From Oasisia sp. SBJ-2009 (Eukaryota; Annelida; Polychaeta; Sabellida; Siboglinidae): 64,000 bases of DNA. Shown here in pieces: positions 35,176-46,395 of this stretch. Location: assembly GCA_964017155.1 (NCBI GenBank), contig OZ024857.1, positions 23,926,155-23,990,154 on the forward strand. The letters run 5' to 3'. Made by a program: the position numbers and the translations under genes. The notes beneath the pieces are model-generated. The model saw nothing but the letters and a program-made list of their open reading frames with translations, was not told the origin of the DNA and did no database searches. How positions within the stretch are numbered: position 1 is the stretch's first letter; the number at the start of each line of letters is the position of its first letter.

Positions 35176-36097
35176 ATGTGAAATCATGGGTTGTTGTTTG
35201 CTGGGTGGGTTGCTTTCTTGCCCCTACCTCTTCATCAAATGCCAAGAAGTAATATTTGTAAACAATCTTGCCAGGATGCAACAAAGTCAACAAATTGAGC
35301 ACTGATGGCAGATTGTAAGCTGGCCAACAGTCTAAGCACAAACACACAAAGGGTTGACATTGTCAATAAGTGCCTCTAATTCAGTATTATTCAATTAAAT
35401 TGAGATGCGGAAATTTCTCGGAAATAAAGCTTGATGAGTAGCAAGTATATGTCGAAATGCCCACCCCTTCATACATGTTACTAATCAGTTTTTGTTGTTC
35501 TCGAAGTAGAATACTCGGCATGTTCAAGTGTCAAAAAATGGGTATTGGCGCCTCTGAAATTAAGCTTGAAATTCAGTATCATGTAACTGAGTGACTGACC
35601 TGTCGGTTCTCATAGAACTATCAAACATCTCGCCAAAACAGCTCCATGGCTCCACCAACAATCACGATTGTATGATAAATGTTGTTGTTGCAATTTCCAA
35701 ACCTTATCACAGCCAACTGAAAACTGTCAAGTGGTCTAAATTATTCTCTGGGTCAGGGCTTGTTGTACCCAGTACCTTACCAATGTATGTTTCTGTTAAA
35801 AAGAGGTGTCAGCTCCTCTGCCCACAATTGGTACAGCTGTAATCTGTACTGGAAAGTCTGCTGTCTAGAATGTGGGAAAGTTAAACATAAAAGTTAAGGC
35901 ATGTTGTAATCATAGCAAGGTAATATTAAATGAAAGAATAAAACATAGGAGCTGCCACCCTCTCTTTAATACCCAACCAAGTAGGCTTATTTAAGTGTGC
36001 GTCAGGTGTTACACCCTGAAGGTTATATAAACACATATAAGATGTCACATTATATTTTATATATTTGCAGTAAGTTTGACGCTGTGACATGTTTCAG

Positions 36098-36181
36098 CGA
36101 TGACCAGGCTCTGGACAGGTTCGCAATGAAGAGGTTTTATGACGATAAGTTGGGTGGTTCAACTCACCCTTCACAAAGGAG
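36098..36181 (+). CDS. TNS: Tensin exon: PTP-like domain, DQALDRFAMKRF segment
   Basis: 84 nt. The first base completes Ser177 and the last two bases start Arg205. It reads DDQALDRFAMKRFYDDK, then GGSTHPSQR. The family motif runs S-A-x-D-Q-A-L-D-R-F-A-M-K-R-F, so the acceptor at 36097 (GTTTCAG) is preferred. A second acceptor at 36070 (ATATTTGCAG) lies exactly 27 nt upstream. It is in frame and would add nine residues (KFDAVTCFS-type insert) in the PTP fold. Donor GTGAGT. Confidence 0.93.
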
Positions 36182-36394
36182 GTGAGTTCTTGTAGTAGCC
36201 CTCTTTAATTTTAGTAATGTCCTTAATGCAAATATTTATATGTCATTCATCAGAGTCACATACGACCAGCGTATTTAATTTGCAATGCAATCTAAACAAA
36301 TGCAACAACTAAATTTGTTTCATGTTTCTATGATATAAAATCTTATCGTTCAATTCCATTTATTAAAGATACATTGACAGAAAATTTATGGTAC

Positions 36395-36625
36395 ATTTTA
36401 TTCTAATCCAACTAAGCAAATGGCCCTCAACCTTTTCTAGGATAATGAAATTGAGGATAAGTTTCCTGAAAATATTTGCATAATTACAAAAATCTTTCTC
36501 ATCCTTTTCTAGAAAAATTAAATTGAGAAGTTTCCTGAAAATCTCAGATTTGCATATTTTAAGCAAATCGCCCTCACCAGTTTCAAGAAGAATGAAACTG
36601 CGGATAAATTCCCTCGAAATCTGAC
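36395..36625 (+). repeat. Three diverged copies of a 60-100 bp unit
   Basis: Words such as CTTTTCTAGGATAATGAAAT, AAGTTTCCTGAAAAT and GCAAATGGCCCTCA recur three times just upstream of the exon at 36707. Confidence 0.75.
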
Positions 36626-36706
36626 AATGTTTAACTTAATACAGTCATACATTTTGTTAACTCAACACAACTGTCTGTTGATGATTGCTATGTGCCCTGT
36701 TGTCAG

Positions 36707-36880
36707 GTACATCCACTACTTTGCGGGGTTGCTATCGGGGGCGATCAAGATCAACAGCAACCCCCTCTTTCTGCATCATCTCGTCATCCATGGGGTGCCC
36801 AACTTTGACGCCCTGGGTGGGTGTCGCCCCTACATCAAGGTCTACCAGGCCATGCAGACTGTCTTCATTTCAGGCATTTA
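36707..36880 (+). CDS. TNS: Tensin exon: end of PTP fold and start of C2 domain
   Basis: 174 nt, phase 2 in and out. It reads [38 protein letters not shown] and [19 protein letters not shown]. This matches the tensin PTP-C2 junction closely. Acceptor CCCTGTTGTCAG, donor GTGAGT. Diverged 60-100 bp repeats lie just upstream in the intron. Confidence 0.96.
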
Positions 36881-37439
36881 GTGAGTAGTGCTCCACGATT
36901 TTGTGTTCATTTTATGTTACGTAAAAATATTATATATGGGATGTATTGTTCATGATAAAGAAATTTTTTTTACTGGAATGGTTTGAAATAATGTGACAAA
37001 CAGGAACTAGTTGAGGTAACAAGTAAAATGTAGTTTATTTGTGGATCAAGACTTGGTTACTTTTCATGAGGTGTATTGAAAAACTACCTGATTCTACAAT
37101 TGAGCTTTCAATATTCATACCTTCACCTAATCACCGTGACTACCATTTCGACTGCCAGCCCAACTGTCACCATCAACAGCACAGTTGCTAGTCTCGCTTA
37201 ACCGACTGTCGGTCGGCTGCGTAACTACGCCGAGAAGACAGTCTGGTGATTCTGCCAGCTTTACAATATTATCCACGTGATTTAATCAATGCTGCCACCT
37301 CACGGATACTGGTTAATGCTGCCATAATTCTTATTTATAAACAACTATAAATTTGAATTTTTACTTATTTTATGGTTAATATAAGTTCAATGTTGAATAC
37401 TTTTCATAGGATATCATTATCTTGTAAAAGTATATCGTT

Positions 37440-37668
37440 ATTTAAATTTTTATTTCATAGTTGGCATGAGAGCCAATCAGCATCTCTACCCTAATCTGGG
37501 GTAAGGCTGCCCTGCCCTGGCAGTTACAAATGTAGAGCATTAGTTTCCCAGGCAGAGTTGAGGGGCTTAAAAGTGCTGCCACCCCACGGAGCCTGGGTAA
37601 CCGAGGAAGTGTACTTGCATGTTGAAAATGGCAAATAAAGCTTTATTATTATTATTGTTATACTTGCA
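37440..37668 (+). mobile_element. Retroposon-like 3' end next to a tensin exon
   Basis: A stretch different from its flanks (GCTGCCCTGCCCTGGCAG, CTGCCACCCCACGGAGCCTG) ends in AAATAAAGCTTTATTATTATTATTG, an ATT-tailed end typical of non-LTR elements. It finishes about 50 bp before the exon at 37716. Confidence 0.5.
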
Positions 37669-37715
37669 ATAACTTATGAGTGAAGGAGTTGAGCCGTTAT
37701 CTTTGCTTGTTCCAG

Positions 37716-37918
37716 CAACGTGCGAGGCAAGGAGGGGCGGGTGTGTGTGTCCCTGGACCCGTGTCTCCAGCTGCGAGGAGACATCCTCATCAAGTGCTAC
37801 CACAAGCAGCCGCGGTCCTCCACGCGAGACATCATCTTCCGCTGCCAGTTCCACACGTGTGCCATCTCCGACAACAAACTGCTCTTCAGCAAGCACGAGC
37901 TCGACGACGCGTGTACCG
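37716..37918 (+). CDS. TNS: Tensin exon: C2 domain core
   Basis: 203 nt, phase 2 in, one base out. It reads NVRGKEGRVCVSLDPCLQL, RGDILIKCYHKQPRSSTRD, IIFRCQFHTCAISDNKLLF and SKHELDDACT. The G-D-I-L-x-K-C-Y-H-K and Q-F-H-T-C-A-I motifs are diagnostic of the tensin/PTEN C2 domain. Acceptor GCTTGTTCCAG, donor GTGAGT. A retroposon-like 3' end with an ATT-rich tail finishes about 60 bp upstream of the exon. Confidence 0.96.
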
Positions 37919-38023
37919 GTGAGTGCTACCACAAGGGGGCGCTGATCGTCCTTCTCTCACGAGCATGGGATAACGCTGGGTTTATACGTTGTCGCGCTTA
38001 CATTTTATAAACTATCTGGGTGA

Positions 38024-38132
38024 TTCCAAATAGATTTCGTAATTACATAACTAGCAATGTTCTACTTACTTTGACGTTTCGACCACCATCGGCGGCCTTC
38101 TTCATGAACTGAATGTTCAGTGGTCGCTGCTC
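38024..38132 (-). mobile_element. Penelope-like element terminal fragment, second copy
   Basis: The sequence from TTTCGTAATTACATAACTAG through CGTTTCGACCACCATCGGCG to GTTCAGTGGTCGCTGCTCG matches the left arm at 26.58 kb and its inner flank, in the same orientation. It is broken at about 38132, where a non-LTR fragment begins. Confidence 0.8.
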
Positions 38133-38348
38133 GATAGATCCCATTATCTTGTAGCTCCGCCATTACTGTCTTCCACCATGTTGTATTTGGTCATTCTGGC
38201 TTCCTTCTTCCGAGTGGCGTCCATCTTAGGCAGCTTTGGGGATACTTTCTTTAGGCATTCTCAGGACGTGTCCTAGCCATCTCAGTTGTCGGCGTTTGGT
38301 TTCCAGTTTAGCACTGTTGCAGCCCGTCTTCTTGCGGAGTTCCACGTT
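38133..38348 (-). pseudogene. Non-LTR retrotransposon polyprotein C-terminus, frameshifted
   Basis: The minus strand reads RRQLRWLGHVLRMPKESIP and then, after a one-base shift at about 38228, LRWTPLGRRKPE-stop-PNTTWWKTVMAEL. The W-L-G-H-V-L-R-M and G-R-x-x-x-x-x-x-T-T-W-x-x-T-V patterns are those of the C-terminal end of many LINE reverse transcriptase proteins. A TGA at 38191-38193 and the frameshift show decay. Clade not assigned. Confidence 0.8.
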
Positions 38349-38879
38349 AGATATTTTATTCGGCTAGAATATCCCACAGACCTTTGTCAAACATCCGTTT
38401 GTTTTCTTGGCCGGGATTGTTATTAAATTTTCATGTCTCTGCAATAGCATTAGAGTAATATGTGTAGGTTGTAAATACATTACGGTCTGGTCATGGTTGG
38501 TCACTAGGTGGCAGCACTGTTGGTTGTATGGATGGTTGTCACCAGGTGGGGACACTGCAGTGATATTCCTAGGTTTCCAGTATGTTAATATGGTGCTGAT
38601 TCTTGCTAGTGCATGATTTTGTCGTTTTGGTATAGTGTGTTTCCATTGCTAAGTAGTTATTGGCTATATCTACACTAGGAACAGCTAACATAAGCTAATG
38701 AATTATTATTTTCATCCATGATGATTCCATTGTGGTCATGTGATTTACTTCCAATACTTTTTGTATCTCTTATAGAACACTATATTCATTCTGTTCAACA
38801 CTTTTATTCACTGCTGCAGTAAATTAAGCTTAGATACTGAGGACAATTCCTTAACTTCGTTAAATTTCCTGAAAGGTGG

Positions 38880-39530
38880 CTCCTCGATAGCGACTAGCCC
38901 GGTCTTAGAGGAGTCTCCTGACACTAGGTTGTATTGTTAATTATACACATTATTACCATGTTTGCTGTGATTTTTATGTTTGTATTGTTTTGATTATTTA
39001 TGTGTGATATGGATAACGTGTATGTGTATATTGTTTTCTTCTATGTCCAGATTGATGCAAACATTGGAACTTGGGCTTTTTCAGTTACTACAGCCAACTA
39101 TTTAACATTCTCTCGCTCTTAGTGTTTTGTTAGTAGGAAACATGATACAGCTTTATTATCTCCATAGCTGCTTGGTATGTTCATCCCACTGTTGACAACT
39201 TAAAAATTATGACTGTTGACAACTTCAATATTGTTAACTGATTTTGACATTGTGCAACCCTTTCGTTTTTTATGTCTGTCACAGCTCAGGTTTCTGGGGG
39301 TTTTGGTGCATCAGAGGCTTTCTTTTTACTATTGCCATCTCTGTTTAATTTTAGTTTCTCTTGTAGTTCTCTACAACACTGACTTAGACAAACGTTCTTA
39401 TATGTTTTACTTGTACTTTTATTTTATTTATTTCTTACGATGTTTTAATGTTGTAAACACTACCGAACAGAGTTTGTACTTTGGATTTTAGTGTCTAAAT
39501 AAAGTGTATTATTATTATTATTATTACCTG
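38880..39530 (+). mobile_element. Likely non-LTR retrotransposon 3' region
   Basis: It carries GTCTTAGAGGAGTCTCCTG (38902), also found exactly at 10471. It ends in CACTACCGAACAGAGT...TCTAAATAAAGTGTATTATT with an ATT tail, which resembles 32262-32330. The two shared blocks and the ATT tail indicate a dispersed retroposon with no intact coding region. Confidence 0.55.
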
Positions 39531-40468
39531 GTCGCAAGAATAAGGGTATTTTAATCATAGATAAGAGTTATCCTTTTTCACGTTAGCGATTTCTGCTTTC
39601 TTTTTGACTAATCAGAACAGACTGATCTGTGTATAAAAACGGGTAACGAGAGCTCGAAAACAGGACTCGGTACCAGGGATTGGACTTGTTTTTGACAGTG
39701 TTTTTATGTGTTAGAGATTGGTGAACTTCTGTGTAACACAGTTGGCTTGTTGTCTGTGAGTGTGTTGGGTGCAGCTGAGTTGTCAGCCACTGAATGTGTC
39801 GTGAATGTGAATGCTTATATGAGGATGTATAAACATGATACATCTGTTCCCTCTCTTTCTGGTACATAATGTTCAACTGTAATTGGTCTGCTGAAAAGTG
39901 GATTTTGCAATAACAGTTTCACTTTTTACGTAATAGTAAGTAAACACTAATTTGACAATAGTGTACATAATCAAGAAATACTGTATCTATAGTTGGTGAA
40001 GAAGGGACCAGCATGGGGCTCTACCCATAGCTTTATGCAGAGACCCGTCCACCCGTCATTTGGACAGGCAAAAACCATTGTGGACAGGTAGAAATATGGG
40101 TGGACAGGTAAACAAATGAAGGAGAAAAAAAGGTCTTCCAAAACCATAGATATTGTCAGTTATGCCTCAAAGGTGAGTGTAAATGGTGTCACATGTGTGT
40201 TTGTAGTCCATTTCAGGTCATCAGACATGTTTTAAAGTTTGTAAACTGGCTTAACAGTTAACATCCATGTGTCCACCAAAACATGTGACTGGCAATAATT
40301 TGGCCCTGCATAAAGCCCTGGCTCTACCTGAGCGGCTGGTCAGTTCCCGTAGGCACTAGTCATGGGATAAAAATGTGAGGCAGTGCTATAAATAACACCC
40401 ACACACTGCCTTCTCCCTCCTGCTCCCTGCTCCGTTCCCGCGGTTCACTGCCTGTTATTTATGTTCAG

Positions 40469-40540
40469 ATCCCCGCTTCCCCGAAATATCCCGTGTCGAG
40501 TTCATCTTCTCCACCGCGCCTGAAAAGATCCGCAGTCCAG
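40469..40540 (+). CDS. TNS: Tensin exon: last strand of C2 domain
   Basis: 72 nt, phase 1 in and out. It reads (D)PRFPEISRVEFIFSTAPEK then IRSPG. This aligns with the tensin end of C2, D-x-R-F-P-x-x-x-x-V-E-F-x-F-S-x-x-P-E-K-I. Acceptor TTTATGTTCAG, donor GTACGT. It is the last exon I can assign with confidence. The next exon must start in phase 1. Confidence 0.95.
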
Positions 40541-41534
40541 GTACGTACCAGCGTGTTGTCTTGTCCAGTGTGGTCAGTCAGTCGACCCCCCAGACAGCTG
40601 CCCCCTGCCCCCCCAGTCTTGATCAGGTCACGGCGGATGGAAGTTGTTTATTTGATTATTTTGTAAGCAACATTCCTGGTGTCTGTGTAATGATAGAGAA
40701 TAGATACAGCGGTGAAACACATTTGAGATTACCTAACATGAACATTTAGGATATTTTACAATTTTTAACCCTTTTTTAGATATGTTGTTTATTTTAGGGC
40801 ATTGGGCCCTGCCACTTAAAAAACAATTGATGTTAAAAAAAATTCTTAACATTTATTCATAAAGCACCACAGAATAATAAATATTTATTATCATTAATTA
40901 TTATTATAAGCAAGGAAAACAAAACTAATGGGTTAATAGTTTAAGTTAATAGTGTCAGTTTCTTAGTGGGTGGAATGGAATATGCTCACTTATTGAAAGC
41001 CTCCCTAGTGAAACATGATCCTTGGATACACCACTAAAACCAGTCACAAAAAGGGAACTAACCCCAGAGGGGGGTAGATTCAGAGTGTGCAAAGGGCAAC
41101 TGTCTGGGGGAATCATGGTCACGTCAGTGACTGGCTCCCGTCACCCAGTCATGACTGGACAAATGACTGTCAAACCCAGGGCATTGTCACCATTAATGTC
41201 CCCACCCTACTCGTCCCACAGGAGACAGGTGTCCCCAGCAGCCTTGTCTCCGTGTCCTGGCTGTGCTACTGGACGGTGCGGTGCGGTGCGTACTTTCCAG
41301 CAGGTTTATTATTATTCCAGACACAGCACAGACTGTGACAATAAATAGTGCGTAGCTGCACTCGACAACGACTCGGCTGTGTTTATGGGTGATTAGTGAC
41401 ATTCCTCCACCTCATATCACCGCAAACAGCCTGGGTCTTGATCTAGCATTGTCCGACACTCGCCTCAATCTGACAGTTTGCCAGTGGTCGGTCGGCTGCC
41501 GGGCCCATTTCGTGTGTGTGTGGTGTAGTGTGGC

Positions 41535-42045
41535 TACTGCAGAAGCTCTGGTAGCTGTTCATGGAAGGTAGCTGTGGCAGCTGTTTGTGGGAGGTTTGCT
41601 GTGGAAGGTAGCTGTTTGTGGAAGGTAATTGTTGTAACTGTTTGTTGAAAGTAGCTGTGGTTATTGTCTGTGGTTGGTAACTGGCAGCTATTTGTAGAAG
41701 GTAGCTGTTGTAGGTAGCTGTGGCAGTTGTTGGTGGAAGGTATCTGTGTCAGCCATTTGTGGAAGGTAGCTGTGGTAACTGTTTGTGGAAGGTAGCTGTG
41801 GAAGGTAGATATGACAGCTGTTTGTGGAAGGTAGCTGTGGAATGTATGGGACAGCTGTTTGTGGAAGATAGCTGTGGAATGTAGATGTGACAGCTGTTTG
41901 TGGAATGTAGCTGTGACAGCTGTTTGTGGAATATAGCTGTGGCAGTTGCTTGTGGAAAGTAGCTGTGGTAACAGCTTATGGAAAGTAGCTGTGATTTGTT
42001 TGCGACAGGTAGCTGTTAGTGGTGGTTGTGGAAGGTTGCTACTGG
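41535..42045 (+). repeat. 26-bp minisatellite (GGAAGGTAGCTGTGGTAACT)
   Basis: About 18 degenerate copies of GTAGCTGTGG-n-AGCTGTTTGTGGAAG. The minus-strand frame across it (SYxPQT-like) is an artefact. Confidence 0.9.
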
Positions 42046-43624
42046 TGTGGACTACAACTTGAGTCTGTGATGTCAACTGATTGAAAGAATAATCATGTAC
42101 CATAATGATCATGTTGAAATATATTTAGTGCATTTAGGACAAACTTTACAATTCACCGACCATTCAAGCCAACTGTGAAACATTCACCTACACCACAATT
42201 ACTACTCAACTTGTCTTGTTGTCACCACAGTCTATTACCAGGTGATTACTTGATTGCAATTGTCCACAGCACAGCAGGATAATTTAAGCCATGCTCTTGT
42301 TGATGTGACAGCCAGTACTCGCCCACTGTGCCATGGCTGCTGTCTTAAGTACCAGACCCAATCACCATCACTGGATGGTTCCGCATGAGTTGTTAAGACA
42401 ACCTCCAACCGGCTGTGTTCCCTGCTATTGTGTCCCTCTGTGTGTGTCGTTTCTACCGATACGTCCCCCACCTACGCATGGTAGTTGTATTTGTTTGCTT
42501 ATCAAGCTTATCAAGCCATATGTCTGATGGTTTTTCTAAGTGTATGACCCAGTGGGTTAGAAGAACTATGATTAGTGCAGCCGGCAATGTTTATGACGTT
42601 TTGCCAAAAAGTCAGGCAGTGCAGTTCATGTAGGAAAAAATAAGTCGGGCAGATGTGTGGGGGTTTGAGTAGCTATAATTGATGACATGACTAAGTGGTG
42701 TGTTGCACAACTCACATCGGTTGATGTCGTAACAGAGAGATGACAACAAAGGAAGATGTTTTATTATATAAATTATGCCAAACCTTGCTGATTGCTAACA
42801 GGACACGTTTTATAGAAAACTCTGAAATATATATGGGGTTTAGAGAAATAAAATCCCGATTGGTCACTTTGCATGTCAGAGAATTTTAGTGCAATGCATC
42901 TGAAACAGAATGTGATAAATAACTGATCGGTTTGTGAGATAACTGTGTTACGGTATTGGTGGTGGATTGCTGTTCAAGAATACATGTTTATATGGCAGAT
43001 ATTGGCTAAATATCATCACATGATATTTTATTAATATCTGGCAATGCTGACATCCGAATAACTAGGCTCACATTACCAGTTACATCCCAGCCTTAGTGTA
43101 ATTTCAGCGTTATGTAAACAGAGTTTAGCATTGATGAAGTACGTATTGTACTGAAGATGCATGCTTTTAGTCGGCCTTAGGTGCAACAAATATAGCACAA
43201 GACATCACCAGACCCAGTTGGCTCCGGTGACAAACAGGTTTTGGCACCTCTGACCTCCTACACAAGCAACTTGTAAAAAATACGTCTTGTGGATATTTGA
43301 CACGGCTCCTTTGGGAGTCAGTGCCACCAACAGTGACTGTCAACTTTTTACCCGAGGATAAATTATGTTTGAATTGTTTTTTGCATTAATCAAATGCACC
43401 TGCGCACTTTCACGCATAAAGACCCTTTGTGTGTTCTTACGGGGAAGGGAGAAGGGGGGTCCACTGTACACATTTACATTTATAGAATTTGGCGGTTGTG
43501 TATGTGGTGAAAATATTATTGATAACAGTTTGCATGATAATTAATCATGTATAGTGGTACCAATATAAATATTTTGTCATGGTTAATAAAATAGAAATAC
43601 AGTTTGAATATATTACAGCTGTAC

Positions 43625-44032
43625 ATACAATTCACATACATACTTACGATTATTTTATTTTTAATTATGCATTTTTTCTTTATTTTAAAGTTTATTAAAA
43701 GAAAGGAAGTGAATAATTTATTGTCAGTTTGTCATAGGGGTTAGGGTTAACTAATGCTACTGATTCTGTTGAAGATATCTACACATTAATATATGCCACA
43801 CGTCTGCAAATGTTCTGTCACTATATATAGACAATTCACACACATTCTTACAGTGATTTTATTATAAATTATGCATTTTTTCTGTATATGAAAGTTTATT
43901 AAAAGAAAGGAAAGTAATAATTTATTGTCTGTCTGCCAGAGGGGTTAAGGGTAACTAATGCTACTGATTCTGTTGAAGATATCTACACATTAATATATGC
44001 CACACGTCTGCAAGTGTTCTACCACTATTGCA
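43625..44032 (+). repeat. 204-bp tandem duplication
   Basis: ATGCATTTTTTCT occurs at 43667 and 43871, and GTTTATTAAAAGAAAGG at 43690 and 43894, each 204 bp apart. Copies are roughly 85-90% alike by eye. Confidence 0.92.
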
Positions 44033-46295
44033 TAGCAGTGTTCTGTCACTGTAGCATAGCTTGTTTACACAGACGATGACCAAGTTCTTTGGTGTACCGA
44101 TTGGCAGGCCACACGTTTTGACATGTTGCAGTCACTGTTTTGTGGTGTCAACAATCTAGTCCTGCATGACAGTCCATTTATTAGGGTAGTTTTTTCTGGC
44201 CCACATTTTGAGATGCGGCTGCCGCGGCCATAGTAAACAACCACCTAAATTGAGCTAGATGCTGTCAGGCTGTGCTGGCAGCCATGTCCGTCCAGGGGTA
44301 CAGAATGCATGGAAGCCACAAAAAAGTCATTTCCAGAAGCGTCTGCAGTGAATAGTTTCCAGAGCCACTGGTGGTAAATGGTTAATATTCCGCTGAAGTC
44401 CCTCTGGTCTACTGGCATTGGTTTATGCCTGTCTGTCTGTCGGTAAGACCGGTTTCTGCTAAGACAGCTGCCATGGAGTGAAGCTATTTTATTATTATTG
44501 TTAGAACATTTTAAAGTGCCATGGAACACTGTAATAATACTTGGAAGCCATTTTGGTTTTTTCCATTTTGTTACTAATTTTTTGACTTTGTAGAGTGCAG
44601 TGGAACACTACAATAATGGTGCTGTGCAAATGTATTATACATCCATTTATACTATTATTCTTATATGAGTTAACTTTGTGTTGAAAAGTAAATACCAGGG
44701 ATAGTTGGTAGATAATTAGATACATACATGTTGTCGTTAGAGACTACAAAGCTATCTTGAGAGACCCTGCAAGCCAAATACTTTAATGAGATCAGTGTAG
44801 ACTTTAGTTTGATGTATTGCAACTTCCCTGAAGTTGTTTACCCTGTGCCCAGGTAAACTGGGAAAGTAGGTAGGGAACACCCCCAGGCTTTGACCATAGG
44901 TGAGAAGACACACCTGGTCTGTCACAAGTGTACAGCTGCTCCACTGAATTCACCAGATACCTCTAAAGTAATCCTTTTCCATACACATGACTCATGTTTA
45001 CTTTGAATTTGTTTTTATTTATTATTTTTGGTAGAATAATGCAGTATCACATATCTATAAAGATATTTTGACAGATTTTCATAATAACTAGCAGATTTCA
45101 TTTTGAAGTAATTATCTGGTTGTTGGTAAAACAGCATTGATGTAATTACATGTGAATTTATTTCGCATTTCAAGTAAAACCTACGAATATAAAAAAAATA
45201 ACGGCATGCGTGCTCAGCAAAAACGCTGCGCCATTCCCGGCCTGCACATCATTTACCAAATTTCACATAATGGCCTGTTTTGTTCCGTTTGTTCAGAAGC
45301 TGTACAAACATAACGAGCTGTGAAATAACTGCGCTAGATAAACACGGCTGTGATGAGTGTGTGCAGGCCCGCTAGTGGTTACTGAAGGCTGGTTGTGTTA
45401 CACGGAAAGTGACTACTGTTACCTAATGGAGGGTGTATTGCTTACACAGGCCAGAATGTCTCATTAATTGTATCCATTTTGTCAGGATTGTCTCTAAAAC
45501 TGTGTTGTTAGAATTCCATTGGTGATGACGTAGATCTTGTGTGTTGAATACCGTTACATGTTTAATCATATTTTATAAATTAATAATGATTTAGAGTCTG
45601 TATCGTTAGATATAAGTAAATATGGTGTTAAGATTATTTTAACACAGTGTGTGGTATGTATGTATTGCTGACTTTTTTATTGATGTATTGTTTATAATCA
45701 CATTTTAAATATATGTAAATTGTCATTTAGTATGTGTTAGAAAGAAAACTTCAGATGACAATTTAAGGCAGGCCTTTTCTTCCACGCAAACTGTCAATCC
45801 TTTTAATGACCTGCTTAATAACTTTTGGAATACCCAAACAAGTTAAGTTTTAGTGTAAAATGTTCAACCTGTTAAAAACTTGACAAAAATCCACAAATAC
45901 TTGCGTGACTTTGCTCTGTGTGGTGGACACGTCTGATAGCTGTGGATGTTTTGATCTTGTTTTCATCTGTCGGTTTTAAGTTACCTGGGAAATGGGTCAC
46001 AAGGTCTGCACTTTCTAGTGTTTGTTTTGTCTTGTTTAATTTCCATGTTATTCAGAAGTGTAGAGAAACAACAGACCCATGTTTCCTTCCTAGTTACTAG
46101 TCCAAGCAAATTAATACACCAGTGATCATATATGATAATAATAAAATATGGATAATCACTTTCATAACAGTATATTTTTTTATGTGTTGCAAATTGTGTT
46201 TGTCTCTTGCTGCAGATTAGATAAATATGAAAGCATTCCAAGTTAAAAACATTACTTGTATAAAACAAACTGTATCCTTCGGAACAGAGATACAT

Positions 46296-46395
46296 CTGCA
46301 GTAATAATAATAATAATAATATTTATTATTTATAAAGCGCAATATCCAAATATGCTCAAAGCGTTGTACAATAAAAGTATAAAACTATTTATTAT
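46296..46395 (-). mobile_element. SINE/LINE 3' tail, minus orientation
   Basis: On the minus strand, AACGCTTTGAGCATATTTGG then ATATTGCGCTTTATAAATAA followed by (ATT)n matches the common AAGCGCTTTGA...GCGCTATATAA end seen in the other SINEs here. Confidence 0.6.

Larger units (their letters stand above)
26493..40540 (+). other. TNS: Tensin gene, partial: C1 tail, PTP-like domain and C2 domain (11 exons)
   Basis: Eleven GT-AG exons join in one frame to about 354 codons that match the N-terminal half of tensins. Residues 1-13 align with the end of the tensin C1 domain, including its last zinc-ligand Cys. Residues 14-55 are a Ser/Pro-rich linker. Residues 56 to about 215 are the PTEN-like PTP fold ([48 protein letters not shown]). 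Residues about 220-350 are the C2 domain ([47 protein letters not shown]). Tensins bind actin and integrin tails at focal adhesions. The P-loop Cys is Ser154 and the WPD Asp is Thr122, so catalysis is not expected. The rest of C1 (upstream) and the linker, SH2 and PTB regions (downstream) are not confirmed here. Invertebrates usually have one tensin, so no 1/2/3 paralogue is assigned. Confidence 0.95.
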
